64,000 nucleotides of DNA from Mesocentrotus franciscanus. Its lineage: Eukaryota; Echinodermata; Echinoidea; Camarodonta; Strongylocentrotidae. Under the pieces are notes generated by a model. It was given only the letters and a program-made list of their open reading frames with translations. It had not been told where the DNA came from and searched no databases. Positions 53,085 through 64,000 of this stretch are shown here, piece after piece (position 1 is the first letter of the stretch; the number at the start of each line of letters is the position of its first letter). Both the position numbers and the translations under genes were made by a program. The stretch spans positions 7,609,973-7,673,972 of the forward strand of contig CP137679.1 in the NCBI GenBank assembly GCA_037976565.1, written 5' to 3'.

Positions 53085-54280
53085 TTCACCAGTCAAAATT
53101 CATGCAAGATATCAATTTAGGCAAAAAATGCAGTCTTTAAAGAAAAATCTAAACAGCATAATAGGGCATCAAAATCTTTTTTCATAAGCATTCAGGTTCT
53201 TAAATTGGCATAATTTTGCGAGGTTCAAAATCATTGTAATTCATGTCACATGAGCAATTTTTAACTTTTCAACAAAGTCCATGCCCATTTTAATACTTTC
53301 TGGTGCATGACCGTAAAACAATAAAAACAAAAATATAAGGTTCCCAAGCTAAAGACATAATGATAAATTCAGCCTTTTAGAACTTCCTGACCTGAAAGAA
53401 TCAATCAAAACAATGTAAACTCATGACATGGCTTTGCCAAATGTCTCCATAACTTAGAATAAAACAACATACCCACACACACAAATGTTTGGGGTACAGA
53501 ATAAGGCACAATATTATTCTTACATACATTTCATACAAACTCCTCAACACACAACAACTCTACAGCGAAGAAATGAGATCCCACAAAATAGACTGTTATA
53601 ACAATTTGATTAATGTGTTTAGATATATAGACAAAAATAAATTAATATACAGGTGTACATGTATATAATGTCAGATACATGTACAGTAGATGCTTTGGCA
53701 TAATATATTTATTGTATTATATTTATGCCTCTGACCTAAATTCAGTATACCGGTAGTAAATGGATGGAATTATTCGTGAAATATTACAATGAAAACAAAA
53801 AGCCTATAATCAAATGTCAACGGACGACTATGATCTTGACCTACTAACCCCCAAATTTCATTGGATCATCTTCCTATAATAATACCGTCATCATGTTTAG
53901 ATTAGAAATTGACCTCTTTGACTTCTGACCTACTAATGACCTTCTAATGAGATGGTCTTCCTATGGGGATACATACTCTCACCAAGTTTGAGGCTAATAC
54001 CTGAAATAGATTTTAAGATATTGCAATAACAAGGCTAAAACCTGTAATTTCAAAAATTTACCTCTGTGCCCTTTGACCTAGTTATTCAAAAATCTACTCA
54101 GATTGTCTTCCGATGGTGAAACAAACATGTCCTATCATCAAGACTAAAATTCATGTCTCAAGTGGTTCTTGAGATATAGCGATACTATCGTTAAACGAGA
54201 AAGCGAGATTTATGGAAAACCCGAAAATTCATAGTAAACAAGATAATATTTCCAAACTTAAAACAAAATCAGTTAGCCAT
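53085..54280. other. 3' flank of array gene 7, nothing recognised
   Basis: AT-rich. Words such as GACCTACTAACC and TTGACCTCT recur around 53840-54070, suggesting an old dispersed repeat, but no boundaries are visible. Confidence 0.4.
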
Positions 54281-54284
54281 GATA

Positions 54285-55453
54285 TCAATTTTCATCTCCA
54301 TTATCTGATTCCTGGTCTACATTCCTAATATCCTCATCCTCTTTTTCTTTCTTAGATTTGGATGCCTTCCATTTCTTTACTGTAATACCAAGAGAGCTAC
54401 TCATGACCAGTGAAGCTCCTATGATTGACAGCCAAAATGGGACAGTTCCAAAGATGGCAAATTCAAGCAAGAAGGCCAGGATGACATTGTTGCTCTTCAC
54501 AACTGCCACATAAGTTGCCTTTTCTAATTTGAATGCATATGTCATGAGGAGCTGTGCAACGAAGCCTAGGACACCAACAAGGATGAGGACAAAGCGATCG
54601 CTGCCGCATCTGGGGACGACCCAGATTCCTAGAACTGCAGTCAGCATGGTTGTCATGAAAAAACCTATCAGACCAAAGAACCAGATTTGGGTAAATGGGT
54701 GCACGCTGATTCCTCCAAGTTTTCTGATGAGCACAAAGACCATTGATGCAAAGATGGCACCAAGTAATGCTGCGACAATACCCAGCAGCATGTTTCCATC
54801 TCCAGAGGGCTCTGCAAAGTCTCCAAAGAGGAAGGATGGACGAGCGATTAAGACAATGCCGACAAGTGTTAGTACTGCTAAGGCCACATCCACAAGGGTG
54901 AACTTCTCTCCGAGAAGTATCCAAGCAAAGATTCCTGTGAAGATGGGACTGCTGAAGATAATTGCGCTGGTATCCCCAATAGGGATGTTTTGGTAGGCAT
55001 AAAAATGAGGCACATTCCAATGGTTCCGCAGGTGACTCTGAGGAGCAACCAAGGAAGCTGCTTCATAGTGACCCTGAGAGAAACTTTGAAGTAAACCATG
55101 CATATTGTAGAAAGGACAAAGTAGCTTAGGAGACGAATTGAAGCAATCTCCGTTGGAGAGATCTTGCCCGAGAGCATCTTAACTCCTATGGAGCCACATG
55201 CTTGGGCAAAACAGGACAGAAGTGCCAGGAGCAGCCCTTTGTGAAGAACCCAGAATTGCCTCAATTTTCCACAAGGTATATGATCCAGTTCATCCCTCGT
55301 GGAGCTCTTAGACAAGATCATACCAACATCTTCTTCATCTTCGCCTAAGTACATTTCATCCCCATGATTATCAGACACCAGAGACCTTGGTATGGCATCA
55401 TGGTGATGTCTTTCCCGGCAGTTTGTCGCGTCACCTGACTCGTGGTCGATCAT
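54285..55453 (-). CDS. SLC35G-like EamA-family membrane transporter with one frameshift (array member 7)
   Basis: The start is ATG at 55453 (MIDHESGDATNCRE); the open frame extends upstream only to a TTG. It reads through the charged tail and the first hydrophobic segments (SPTEIASIRLLSYFVL, TCGTIGMCLIF), then breaks. The next frame continues the family alignment without loss (FYAYQNIPIGDTSAIIFSSP) to GASLVMSSSLGITVKKWK and a charged C-tail. The break falls in a run of five A on the + strand (55001-55005). One additional base there would make the length divisible by three and give 389 residues, so it is either a sequencing error in a homopolymer or a recent inactivating deletion. It is the most divergent array member. 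Confidence 0.85.
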
Positions 55454-55459
55454 TGCGAT

Positions 55460-56840
55460 TGATATCAAATTTCACCAGTAGAATATAGAATGCCCAAAAC
55501 AGGTATTCAGAAAGAATACACTCTTTGCCTACTGCTGAGACTAATTTTGAGAAATTGCAAGATATAGGAACACAACCTTTCAACATCTTACAATATTTAA
55601 AGTATTCGTTCACAAACAAATATTTTAGCTATTTTCTTAGGAAGTAATAAGAAGTAGATTCCGATTCTTCATGCACCACATCTATTAGAGAAATATACAC
55701 TGCATACATAAACATTCAGTACCGCAAAGGCTCTGAAATGCACAGGTGCGTGTACTGTTCAATTGAAAGAGAAAATCTCCTAGTAATATTACATTCCAGC
55801 AATCTTAACCACATAAATAAACTGAATAATTCTTACACATTCAGCCAAATATGATACTACTCATCATTCATTGTCATTATAGAACATATCATGTTTACTA
55901 CCATGCTCTGCATAGTTCTATTTATAGATAGATATCTGATAACTGAGAGCTCACACACTGTCCTCATTTCTTTTCCTCTACTCATCTGTTAAATAATAAG
56001 CCATATATAATTCAAAGTTTGGGTCTAGGGAGAATTTGTATCTCCTAAGAACCCATCAATTAATCCACACTTTGAATTGGAGGAACCAATACAGTAGTGC
56101 CCCTGGCTGGGTAGAAGCTTGCCTTAAGGCCTGTGTCCTGTAATCTATGGCGATCTATCCTCGCTGACATCCTCCAGAATGATACACACTGCCCAGACAA
56201 CTTTCCAGCTGCAAGGAAAAAAACATATTTAAAAAAAACTGATTTATACAGTGTATATGATACTTTTTATTTTTCATAATGCACATATCCACCAGGTCAG
56301 GTGATTGAGGCATTCCAATATTACCTCATGGTAGTATCACTTTTAACCTAATGACTACTGAACTCATTCATTCCTAATAATCCATTCCAATAAATTGTGA
56401 ACTCTCTCATTCCTTTTTGTTGTATTCTTTTTTTTATAAATACAATGTGGCACAGGGAGATTATTTTTGTGACATATAAAGAGTTTAATAAGGGATGGTT
56501 GTCTTCTGGTAAACAGGAAAAATTATTTGTGAACTTTCTCATTCTTTTTTGTATCAGTTTGAAAGACAGTCATAATTTTTCTTGTAATCGATTGTTCTTC
56601 AACTGCCTTTGAAATCAAAATTATGACAAGCAACAGCTGAAATGTTGAGACCAAATACTGATGCTGTGTTTGTGTGTAGTCCCATATATACCCATTTCTG
56701 TGTGCAGTGCTTTTCATCAAGACCAAGTAAAGTTCTTATGACGATGATTCTGAAATCTCAGTGTACACCTTAGTACCTCTTGTACTAAATAATCTACTTT
56801 GCCAAATTGCTTCCAGACGGTTTCTTTCACAATTTTATTG
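55460..56840. other. Upstream region of array gene 7, nothing certain
   Basis: No further coding exon is supported. On the minus strand TTTTTTTCCTTGCAG at about 56211-56225 is a good 3' splice-site word, which could begin an untranslated exon, but I found no good donor after it. Confidence 0.3.
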
Positions 56841-56848
56841 CATTACCA

Positions 56849-57000
56849 GGGCCCCATTTCACAAAACTTGTCATCAGTGACAAATGACCCTTTTTAATTG
56901 TTATAAGCTAGTGAAATCCTTGCTTCTGATTGGTAATCAGCAGATTTGTCACTGAATGTTGTCATTTGGCATTGAAAAAAGGCTTTGTGAAACGGGTCCC
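56849..57000. mobile_element. GGGCCC-type MITE
   Basis: The left end GGGCCCCATTTCACAAAACT and right end reversed GGGACCCGTTTCACAAAGCC are inverted repeats. Inner words GTGACAAAT and CAAATGAC also pair. About 150 bp, no coding capacity. Confidence 0.8.
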
Positions 57001-57009
57001 AGAACTCAA

Positions 57010-57490
57010 CTTTGTTCACCTATTATACTGGAGCCACATGATTTTTCTTTTTTCTTTTCGTTTGTATTTGTCTTGGATCATTACAGATTTTGTGGTTTGC
57101 AAATAACCACCAGGAAGTTTAATGTCAATTAAATTTGACGAGAAAAAAAAACATGTCTAATGCTTACTTCCCTTCTTCCATGTGTAAATACTGCATGCAG
57201 TACCTACCTCAATTGTGACGTTTTCCAGCCAATGCAGGAAGCAATGCTGATCTTATCAGAGACTGATGGTTGTTTTTCCTGCAATGTTGATCAGGTTTAC
57301 AGTCACCTAAAATGGGAAAGTACAGGTACAAAGAGAATAGATCCTTGATTAGTTTTAAAAGAGAGTAACAGAACGTATACAGGTACACTGTACCAGTGGA
57401 GATTCACTGAAAGATGAGCAAAACAACATGATCAAAAGCAATGCATGAAATATCAACAGATGGGTACCAATCACCAACATTATTTTGCTC
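57010..57490. other. Intergenic DNA, nothing recognised
   Basis: No supported gene or repeat. Confidence 0.4.
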
Positions 57491-57494
57491 TCCA

Positions 57495-57628
57495 GGGCCC
57501 AGTTGCACAAAACTTACCATTGATGGTAACTTTGCCATCATTTTGATTGGCTGTTGAGCCCCGTTACCATGGTAGCTGCCATTGATGGCAAATTTACCAT
57601 CAATGGTAAGTTTTATGCAACAGGGCCC
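57495..57628. mobile_element. GGGCCC-type MITE (TACCATTGATGG form)
   Basis: The left end GGGCCCAGTTGCACAAAACT and right end reversed GGGCCCTGTTGCATAAAACT are inverted repeats that extend through TACCATTGATGGTAA. The interior contains further copies of the GCCAT(C/T)A word. About 134 bp in total. Confidence 0.85.
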
Positions 57629-57869
57629 AGGAGTTTTACGTTGCTGTACTGTCTTAAAAACATGAGCTGCAAATACTGATTGTATGAGGAGATATGCAAG
57701 TATAAATCCACTCTTGATAATCAAGAAAGCGAATTGTGCATGTAGACTAGTCGACGCGCCAGTATGCGCTTGCCAATCGAACCCAAGTCAAACAAAGGTT
57801 CCCTGCACAGTGTTATGTGATGATCGTTATCCCTTTCTTCTTCTTCTTCCTTTTGAACCTGTTACATGT

Positions 57870-58720
57870 ACTTCAAGTTCAAGTTCACTTTATGCAATAC
57901 TTTCAATAAAAATATACAAAGGAAAACAAACATATAAAAGTTAAAATATAATACAATAATACATGTATCAATATATAACATGAGAATAACACAAGCAGAG
58001 AAGACATAAAGAACAAGGGGAAAACATTTTAAACATGTAAATTAATGAAAATATTTGGAGACTTGACAGGAAGGCCGGGCCTCATGTAAAAGTCTGTCTC
58101 CATTAATTGTACTAAGTACATTATTTAAATTGTTCATTTTTTTAATAAAAGGAAGAAAAAAAAGGAAATAATTTGCATTCCCACATACACTCTCTCCCAT
58201 ACACATCAACACACACTTATCTGTCTGATGAAGAAAAAAAAAGGTTATTGCACTATTGATTATTGTTGTAATAAATACAATTTAAATTTCCTTTAAAAAC
58301 TATTCAGTGATGGGCTCGATCTAATGTATATTGGTATATCATTCCAAATTTTGGGACCCCTGAAGAAAATTGTATTTTGGGAAACTAGTGTCCTTACCCC
58401 TGGAATATGAAATTTATTTGAATACCTGGTCTGGTGGCCATGAATATTCTTATTGAGTTGAAAATAATGCAAAATAGTACTTGGTAAAAGTTTTTAAAAG
58501 CATAAATACATAAAAATTGCACATTGATAGACATTAATATTGTATACTCTTAAAGTTTTAAGGTTGTAAAAAAGAGGTATAGTATGGGCAAGGTATATTG
58601 GCTGTGTGATATAATTCTTATAATTTTCTTCTGTAACATTAGAAGCCTATTGGTATTTTGCATACTAGAGCATGCCCATACAAGAATACAATAATTTAAG
58701 TGGGGTAATATTAATGTGTT
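57870..58720 (-). pseudogene. LINE 3' fragment (CR1/L2-like), minus strand
   Basis: On the minus strand, short frames joined by frameshifts carry the C-terminal signature of CR1/L2-type reverse transcriptases. These are LQKKIIRIIS at about 58640, LKTLRVYNINVYQ at about 58555, and NKFHIPGVRTL then GPKIWNDIPIYIRSS between about 58415 and 58320. The 3' end on this strand terminates near 57870 in AAGTGAACTTGAACTTGAA, a typical tail for this class. The catalytic domain is absent. It was not reported as a long frame because it is full of stops. Confidence 0.8.
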
Positions 58721-58794
58721 CTATAAAATCATCAATATTTCTTTAGGAAAATATTTCAATTTATAATGCAACAATTGTACATTCAAATGACATA

Positions 58795-60630
58795 CAATGT
58801 AGCTTCTGGCCTTCGGTATTTAGTTCCTACTTCAGTTCTGTGTTCAATCCATCTGTGCCTGTACCCGCAGACCCTCTGGTATGTCCCTTGCCCATTGCTG
58901 CACTCTCTCGTTTGTCTCTTTACGCTTTTGATGTCTATGCAGCTCTTCAGAAATTACAGAAAAACAAGTCTCCTGGTCCAGACGGGGAGTCCTCCCTAGT
59001 ATACTTTGTCAAGTTACCCTTGAAATTTCTCACCCAATCTCCGTACTGTTCAACACGTCTCTGCGCTGTGGGAAAGTGCCAACATCTTGGAAATGCGCCG
59101 ACATACATGTAACTCCTCTCTATAAAGGCCATGACAGGTCTTGTATTTCCAATTATCGAACTGTCGCTCTAACCTCGATACTTAGTAAGCTACTGGAAAG
59201 ATTTGTGGCAACTGCCTTGCACAATCACATTGATTCATATAGTTTGCTTTGCACTAACCAACATGGGTTTACGGCAGGAAGAAGTGGCGTGACCCAATTG
59301 GTTAATGTATTACACAACTGGGCCCTGTCTTACAAAGAGTTACGATTGATCCAACTCAATCGTAAGTCCTCCAATCAATCGCAAGTTTGCATTCTCCTAT
59401 CTCTTATGTACATGGTTGCGATTGATATCAATCGCAAATAAGTTACGATTGATATCAACTCTTTGTAATACGGGGCCCTGGAGTACCTCACTGGACAAGA
59501 GACGTCCACCAGGAATAAATGCCGTGTTCCTTGATATGTCAAGGGCCTTTGACAAAATGCCTCACCATGTCATGCTCTCTAAACTAGCTGTAGATTTCAA
59601 TGTCCAGGGTCAATTGTGGCACTGGGATATGTTCATTTCTTTCTGGTCGGATTCAACGTGTTATTTTCATGGGCTCTACCTCTGAATGGACTGACGTCCG
59701 ATCAGTGGTACCCCAAAGGAGTGTCCTTGGACCAAAGCTGTTCAACTTATTTGTCAATGACTTGCTTCTCTTAGTTCTTTCCAATTCAATTGTGTTCTCT
59801 TTGCTGACAATGTACTTTTGTTCAGGGAGATCACATCTCCGATTGACGTAGTCCAACTCTGGGATGATCTAAATGCTCTGCATTTGTGGGCCCATAGGAA
59901 CAAGATGATATTCAACGCAGCAAAGACTAAGATTATGCATGTGACACAAAAAAAGCGGATTGAACCTCCTATTTACCTTTTAGGTGCTACCCAGAATGAT
60001 CCCATTTCCACATTTAGGTACCTCGGCGTAGTCATAAGCTCCGACCTGACATGGAATTCACACGTGGATGCAATTGTGTCTCGTGCGAATCGCCTCCTTG
60101 GTTTCATAAGACTTGTTGCACGTGGCACTTCATCCAACTCTATATTTTGTCTATACAAAGCACTAGTACTCCTGTTACTAGAGTATGACATTCCAGCCTG
60201 GCACCCAATGACATGTTCCCAGGAAAACAAACTTGAACGTATCCAGAGAACTGCCACGCATATTGCAGTGAAGCAATCTCGTGGAGTGATGCCATACAAG
60301 AGACTCCGCTCTCTCAATTGGTGTTCACTAGCTTCTGGTAGAGACTACCTTTTGTGTTCATTTGCCATGAAGTGTCTATACGGTCTATGTGATTGTTCAG
60401 CTCTGCTTGATAACATGCTCATCAATCCTCGCCGTCCCCACACTCTGTCCTTTCGCCATCTTCCTTCTCGTACTAATTCTCTGTTCTTCTCTCCTTCAAG
60501 GCGACTTCCGAGACTTTGGGACACTCTTCCCATCAGTACGTGTCAAAGATGAGGCAGTGGTATCCTCTCTGTCATCTTTTCTTCGGGTCTCAAAAGCAGC
60601 AATATTAGTTAGTGCCTAGTTGTGGTGTTA
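58795..60630 (+). pseudogene. LINE reverse transcriptase fragment (CR1/L2-like), plus strand, interrupted by a MITE
   Basis: In order: LQKLQKNKSPGPDG (start of the reverse transcriptase) at about 58940, ISNYRTVALTSILSKLLERF at 59139, then the MITE at 59320-59477. After it come FLDMSRAFDKMPHHVM (motif A), QRSVLGPKLFNLFVNDLL (motif B region) and an FADN box at 59800-59811. FADN replaces the catalytic FADD, so the second catalytic Asp is lost. The thumb and C-terminus are open from 59818 to 60552 (FRYLGVVISSDLTWN, QRTATHIAVKQS). There are frame changes near 59080 and 59690-59800. Inactive. Confidence 0.88.
59320..59477. mobile_element. GGGCCC-type MITE inserted in the LINE
   Basis: The left end GGGCCCTGTCTTACAAAGAG and right end reversed GGGCCCCGTATTACAAAGAG are inverted repeats, and GATTGATATCAATCG-type words pair inside. 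It splits the LINE codons LHNW and STSLDK: removing the insert and one copy of the flanking (C)TGG restores the LINE frame, so the target duplication is 3-4 bases. Confidence 0.88.
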
Positions 60631-60639
60631 TTTCATCCA

Positions 60640-61250
60640 GGGATATCTATATTACTATATACCCTCTGACTAGTTTCCGTCTATCTATCTTAATAGATAT
60701 TGCCATGATGCTGTATTATACAAAAAATATACATATAACAACTGTACTTAATTACTCTTACTTCTTTATTAAATATTCATAGGCTTACTGATATATAGAC
60801 ATGTTTTCTTCAGGCCTATATAACACTAAGCTAGGTATTATTATTATATTCTCTTTTATACTTGTATTTTACATCATTTATATACATGTACATGTACTTA
60901 CATTTTGATACTGTTTAGGGCTCTTGTATACTGTAGGCTTTATGTCCTGCATCATAACTAAATACATTATTCTGATTTCAATGATTTTCTCAACCCTGTT
61001 GAAGATACCAGCCTCCTTACTCTTTAATTCCTCATTAACTTTAATATAATGCTGCTTTGTATCATAATGATTATAATTTCCTTGGTGCATCTAAAAATGA
61101 TATCCTTATTTGTAGGAATATGTGATATGTAATAAATGTGCCCTTTTTTTTTTTGGAGAGAGAGGGGAGGGGGGGGGGGAAGGTAAGATGTATTTTTTTT
61201 TAAACAATGTGCAATATTGTGTGTATGTCAATGTTATGTAAATATATCTA
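60640..61250. other. Intergenic DNA, nothing recognised
   Basis: AT-rich with a T run and GA/G-rich run at 61147-61180. Confidence 0.4.
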
Positions 61251-61259
61251 AGTTGATTC

Positions 61260-61342
61260 GGGAGCAACATGTGAGGGCTCACATGCCGCCGGGTAATAGT
61301 GTTGAACTTCACTTTTGTGAGCCCTGCCCCACATGTTGCTCC
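61260..61342. repeat. Imperfect palindrome
   Basis: GGGAGCAACATGTGAGGGCT (61260-61279) pairs with GTGAGCCCTGCCCCACATGT then TGCTCCC (about 61317-61343), with a 4-base offset, around a 35-40-base loop. Possibly a small MITE. Confidence 0.65.
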
Positions 61343-61431
61343 CTCCCTTTTCCTCTTGTTTTGTTTATGTATTGCATGATCTGTCAACATATAGATTGAG
61401 TTTTCAGAGCTGAACATTACTTCTCTGACAG

Positions 61432-61735
61432 ACACTAAAATAGCATAAAATTGATTTTATTGTAATCTATGGCTTGTGAGCTTTAATTCCATTGATATAT
61501 AATTCATTTATATCATTTTTCACTTCTAAGTTCTAACAGGGTCTTTAATATTTCAATAGTTGGCAAGTTCATTCATTCCTGTAGACTTTTATTTTCTCAG
61601 GATGGAGGAGTTCGTTTGAAAGGTATCTATCAGGCTGCCCTCAACGCCTCCAGACAGCACACTTTATTTTACAACTGAAGGCATATATATGTAATATCAG
61701 TTAGGTAAACAGACTAAAATAAACAGGGAATAATA
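61432..61735 (+). repeat. Dispersed repeat, copy 2 (about 300 bp)
   Basis: Same orientation and same span as 14641-14945, see there. This copy lacks the long (TA)n tract. Confidence 0.85.
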
Positions 61736-61739
61736 GTAG

Positions 61740-62575
61740 GCTATTAACATAGCACAAAAAAATAATTTATAAACCTATTGGTTTTTTAATTACTATACAT
61801 GAATTTACAATACTGGAGAAACCCATAAACACTGTTGGTGTTGGTTTATTCTGTTTTTATATTTTTTGTGTGAGTTGTATGCATGCACCACTTATCGCTG
61901 CTCTGCATGCGTTAGTACCACTGAAGCAAGGAGAGTCACGTGACCAAATCCCATAATAGTTCAACGGTGTTTTGAACGCAAGCATTTACACTGCAAAAAA
62001 ATGTGGAGTTTCGACCAGCATTTCAAACACCACATTCCAGAGGTTGGTTTTTCTATTTGGGTTATCATCGTGTGTATAGGTAGTTGACTAGCAACTTCCG
62101 ACAAAACTCCGGAATGTGAGAAAAAAAGATGTTTTTTGCTTGCAGTGTAAATGCAGCTAAATGTTTGGGCTGAGATGAAGTTATTTACAACCGGGCAAAT
62201 TAGCAATCTACCCTTATCATCAAGTTTGTTTGGATTATGAAAATACTGATTTGAAGTTAGGAAGGCCAACAAATATTGATGATACACAGTAGATTGGCTT
62301 TCAACTCGTATACCTGAATCATATACCTGATCTACTTAGACAGAATAAATGAAAATCTGGTGGAACATATACTAAAAGCCTGCTCGAGGATACAAAAATC
62401 TAGAGGAGATGGTCTTCACATGCAGCTGGACACTGGACCCATTTGCACAGAAGAAAAAAGGTAAGAATCAAAATCCAAACTTTTACTTGTGTGAAAAGCC
62501 AGAATAGCAGATTTGAATGCTACACTGTACAGAAATCCTATACAGTGGAGACAATGGGACCACGAAAAACACCTT
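61740..62575. other. Intergenic DNA, nothing recognised
   Basis: No supported gene or repeat. Confidence 0.4.
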
Positions 62576-62582
62576 GTTAAAT

Positions 62583-62695
62583 CAAGGTTAAAAACAGAAG
62601 AATAAAAAGAGCTGGGACCAGCAAAATTACCTCGTTATATATATCAAGGTTAAAAACAGAAGAATATAAAGAGCTGGGACCAGCAAAATTACTTT
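62583..62695. repeat. Tandem duplication, period 62 bp
   Basis: CAAGGTTAAAAACAGAAGAA, then AGAGCTGGGACCAGCAAAAT, occurs from 62583 and again from 62645 with one or two changes. Confidence 0.9.
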
Positions 62696-62699
62696 GTTT

Positions 62700-64000
62700 C
62701 ATCATGTATCTCATTATATCAGAGCCCTTTGCATCAAGTTTCCACTTTATAATATCGGTATTCTTATTGGAAGAGTCACAATGGGGACATTCAAAATTTC
62801 AAATGAACCTTTTAGGCCATGAGGCTGATGGGTTTGGTCACAGACATTGTGCCATTTCAACAATGTGAGAGCCATTCTCAAATGGAAAGAAGTGGACAAG
62901 TTCCCATCTTGAAGCTGTACTCACCCATCATCTCAGACCTACAGGCAATAGCACTTTAGCAGGGAAAATTGATTAGAATTTGCATATATATTAGCTTTGT
63001 TCCCAATCATTGTAAATACTATGCCCATTCTATTTCATCAACTGATGTTTTTATTTTTACCTAGATAACTCTTGATACCAGTTCTAATGTACATGACCTA
63101 CATATATAGCTGTATATTTATGTATTAACGCAATTAACCATGCAAAGTTTAATGTAATCTTTCAATGATTTGAATGTTGTGAATCAAGTTCAAGAACAAA
63201 TCGATGTACATGTACATCTAAATTGTATTTAAATCCATGTAAACATGGGTAATTCAGCCTTTGTTGGCAAGACATTGCTCTTAATAAAACCGCTATTGAA
63301 TAAAACCACTATTGAATAGAACCGAACTGAATTGCATTTTGATCATGCACAAAACTAACAAAAGCTCTGGCAAAGGAGTCCAAAGTTTCATAAAGTTTTG
63401 TTCTCCAAAGCTCTTTCACAAATATTAGGAGAGTTGAAGAGACAAGCTTTGTCCTGCCCAGTGTACATCCAGTATCATGGCCCAGATTTGTTAAAGGGAA
63501 ATCCAACCCAAATAGACAAACTCTAAAAGAAAGCAGAAAAATCAGAGAAGCAAACTGATGAAAATTTCAATTAAATCTGACTAAATATAAGAAAGTTATG
63601 AATTTGTGAAAGTTGTAATCACTATACAGTGTACGTATAGGCACTTCAAATTGGCTGAAGCGGTAATGTCAATGTGATGTAGTGCCGGACTACTTTCCCA
63701 TCTGTTCCAACATATGAAATGACAAATTTAAATTTGTCAAAATTCATGGCCCAGGAGGGTTTATTCGTTTTAGAGGAACTTTATTAATATATATGCTATC
63801 TATAATATATTCTGAGTAGTGCCCCAAGGGAGAAGGAACTTAGAGAAAAACAGAAATTAATGATATTTTTGTACACGGCAAATGGGAGAGTTATCCTCAT
63901 CCTACGTCACAATCCACTGACCAAATTACCAATTTGAGATTCGCATAAACTTAGTGATCTCATATTTCAAACATTCATAACTTCCTTACTATTGGTCCGA
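62700..64000. other. Intergenic DNA, nothing certain
   Basis: A short duplicated word (AATAAAACC-CTATTGAATA) lies at 63285-63320. The stretch from about 63495, beginning AAAGGGAAATCCAACCC, has the look of a dispersed repeat, but no second copy exists in this window. No gene supported. Confidence 0.35.

Noticed and set aside
57404..57724. 106-codon frame on the minus strand
   Set aside because: It crosses the palindromic MITE at 57495-57628.
1..64000. tRNA, rRNA or snRNA genes
   Set aside because: I did not recognise any by eye. A tRNAscan-SE and Rfam search would be decisive.

Overview
Animal nuclear DNA, AT-rich and heavily loaded with transposable-element remnants. The only intact protein-coding genes I can support are members of one family: SLC35G-type (EamA/drug-metabolite-transporter superfamily) multi-pass membrane proteins. 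The mix of families (Ty3/Gypsy element with integrase upstream of reverse transcriptase, CR1/L2-like LINEs, many hAT-like and short palindromic elements) suggests a marine deuterostome. A sea urchin or other echinoderm is my best guess; this is inference, since no species-diagnostic gene is present.

Genes: seven SLC35G-like loci lie in one orientation (minus strand) across about 50 kb: 5145-6503, 20102-21454, 23768-24991 (broken), 29758-30930, 33971-35221, 42637-43830 and 54285-55453 (one apparent single-base frameshift). Each intact copy has its whole coding sequence in one exon. Loci 1 and 2, and separately locus 6, show a strong 3' splice site shortly before the ATG, so a 5'-UTR intron is likely. 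Loci 1 and 2 sit in a roughly 2.9-kb segmental duplication (about 4616-7556 and 19572-22500). The array looks like local gene amplification with divergence of the N-terminal tails and loss of one copy. No functional partner genes are visible.

Layout: 1-4600 holds a hAT-like nonautonomous element with a perfect 8-bp target duplication plus tandem repeats; 4616-7560 gene 1; 8100-13900 a decayed Ty3/Gypsy element of Gmr1-like gene order; 14000-17300 a foldback element, a LINE fragment and a GC-rich element fragment; 19570-22500 gene 2; 23768-24991 pseudogene 3; 25400-29350 several TIR elements, including a piggyBac-like element flanked by TTAA; 29758-35221 genes 4 and 5; 35980-39766 a 3.8-kb hAT-like element (here 'H') with nested 'Z' insertions that carry a zinc-finger gene fragment; 40900-41131 a 41-bp tandem repeat and a 41-bp micro-element; 42637-43830 gene 6; 48056-51644 a second H copy in opposite orientation with its own Z insertion; 54285-55453 gene 7; 56849-61740 short palindromic elements and two LINE fragments on opposite strands. 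The rest is AT-rich intergenic DNA in which I see nothing that I can name.
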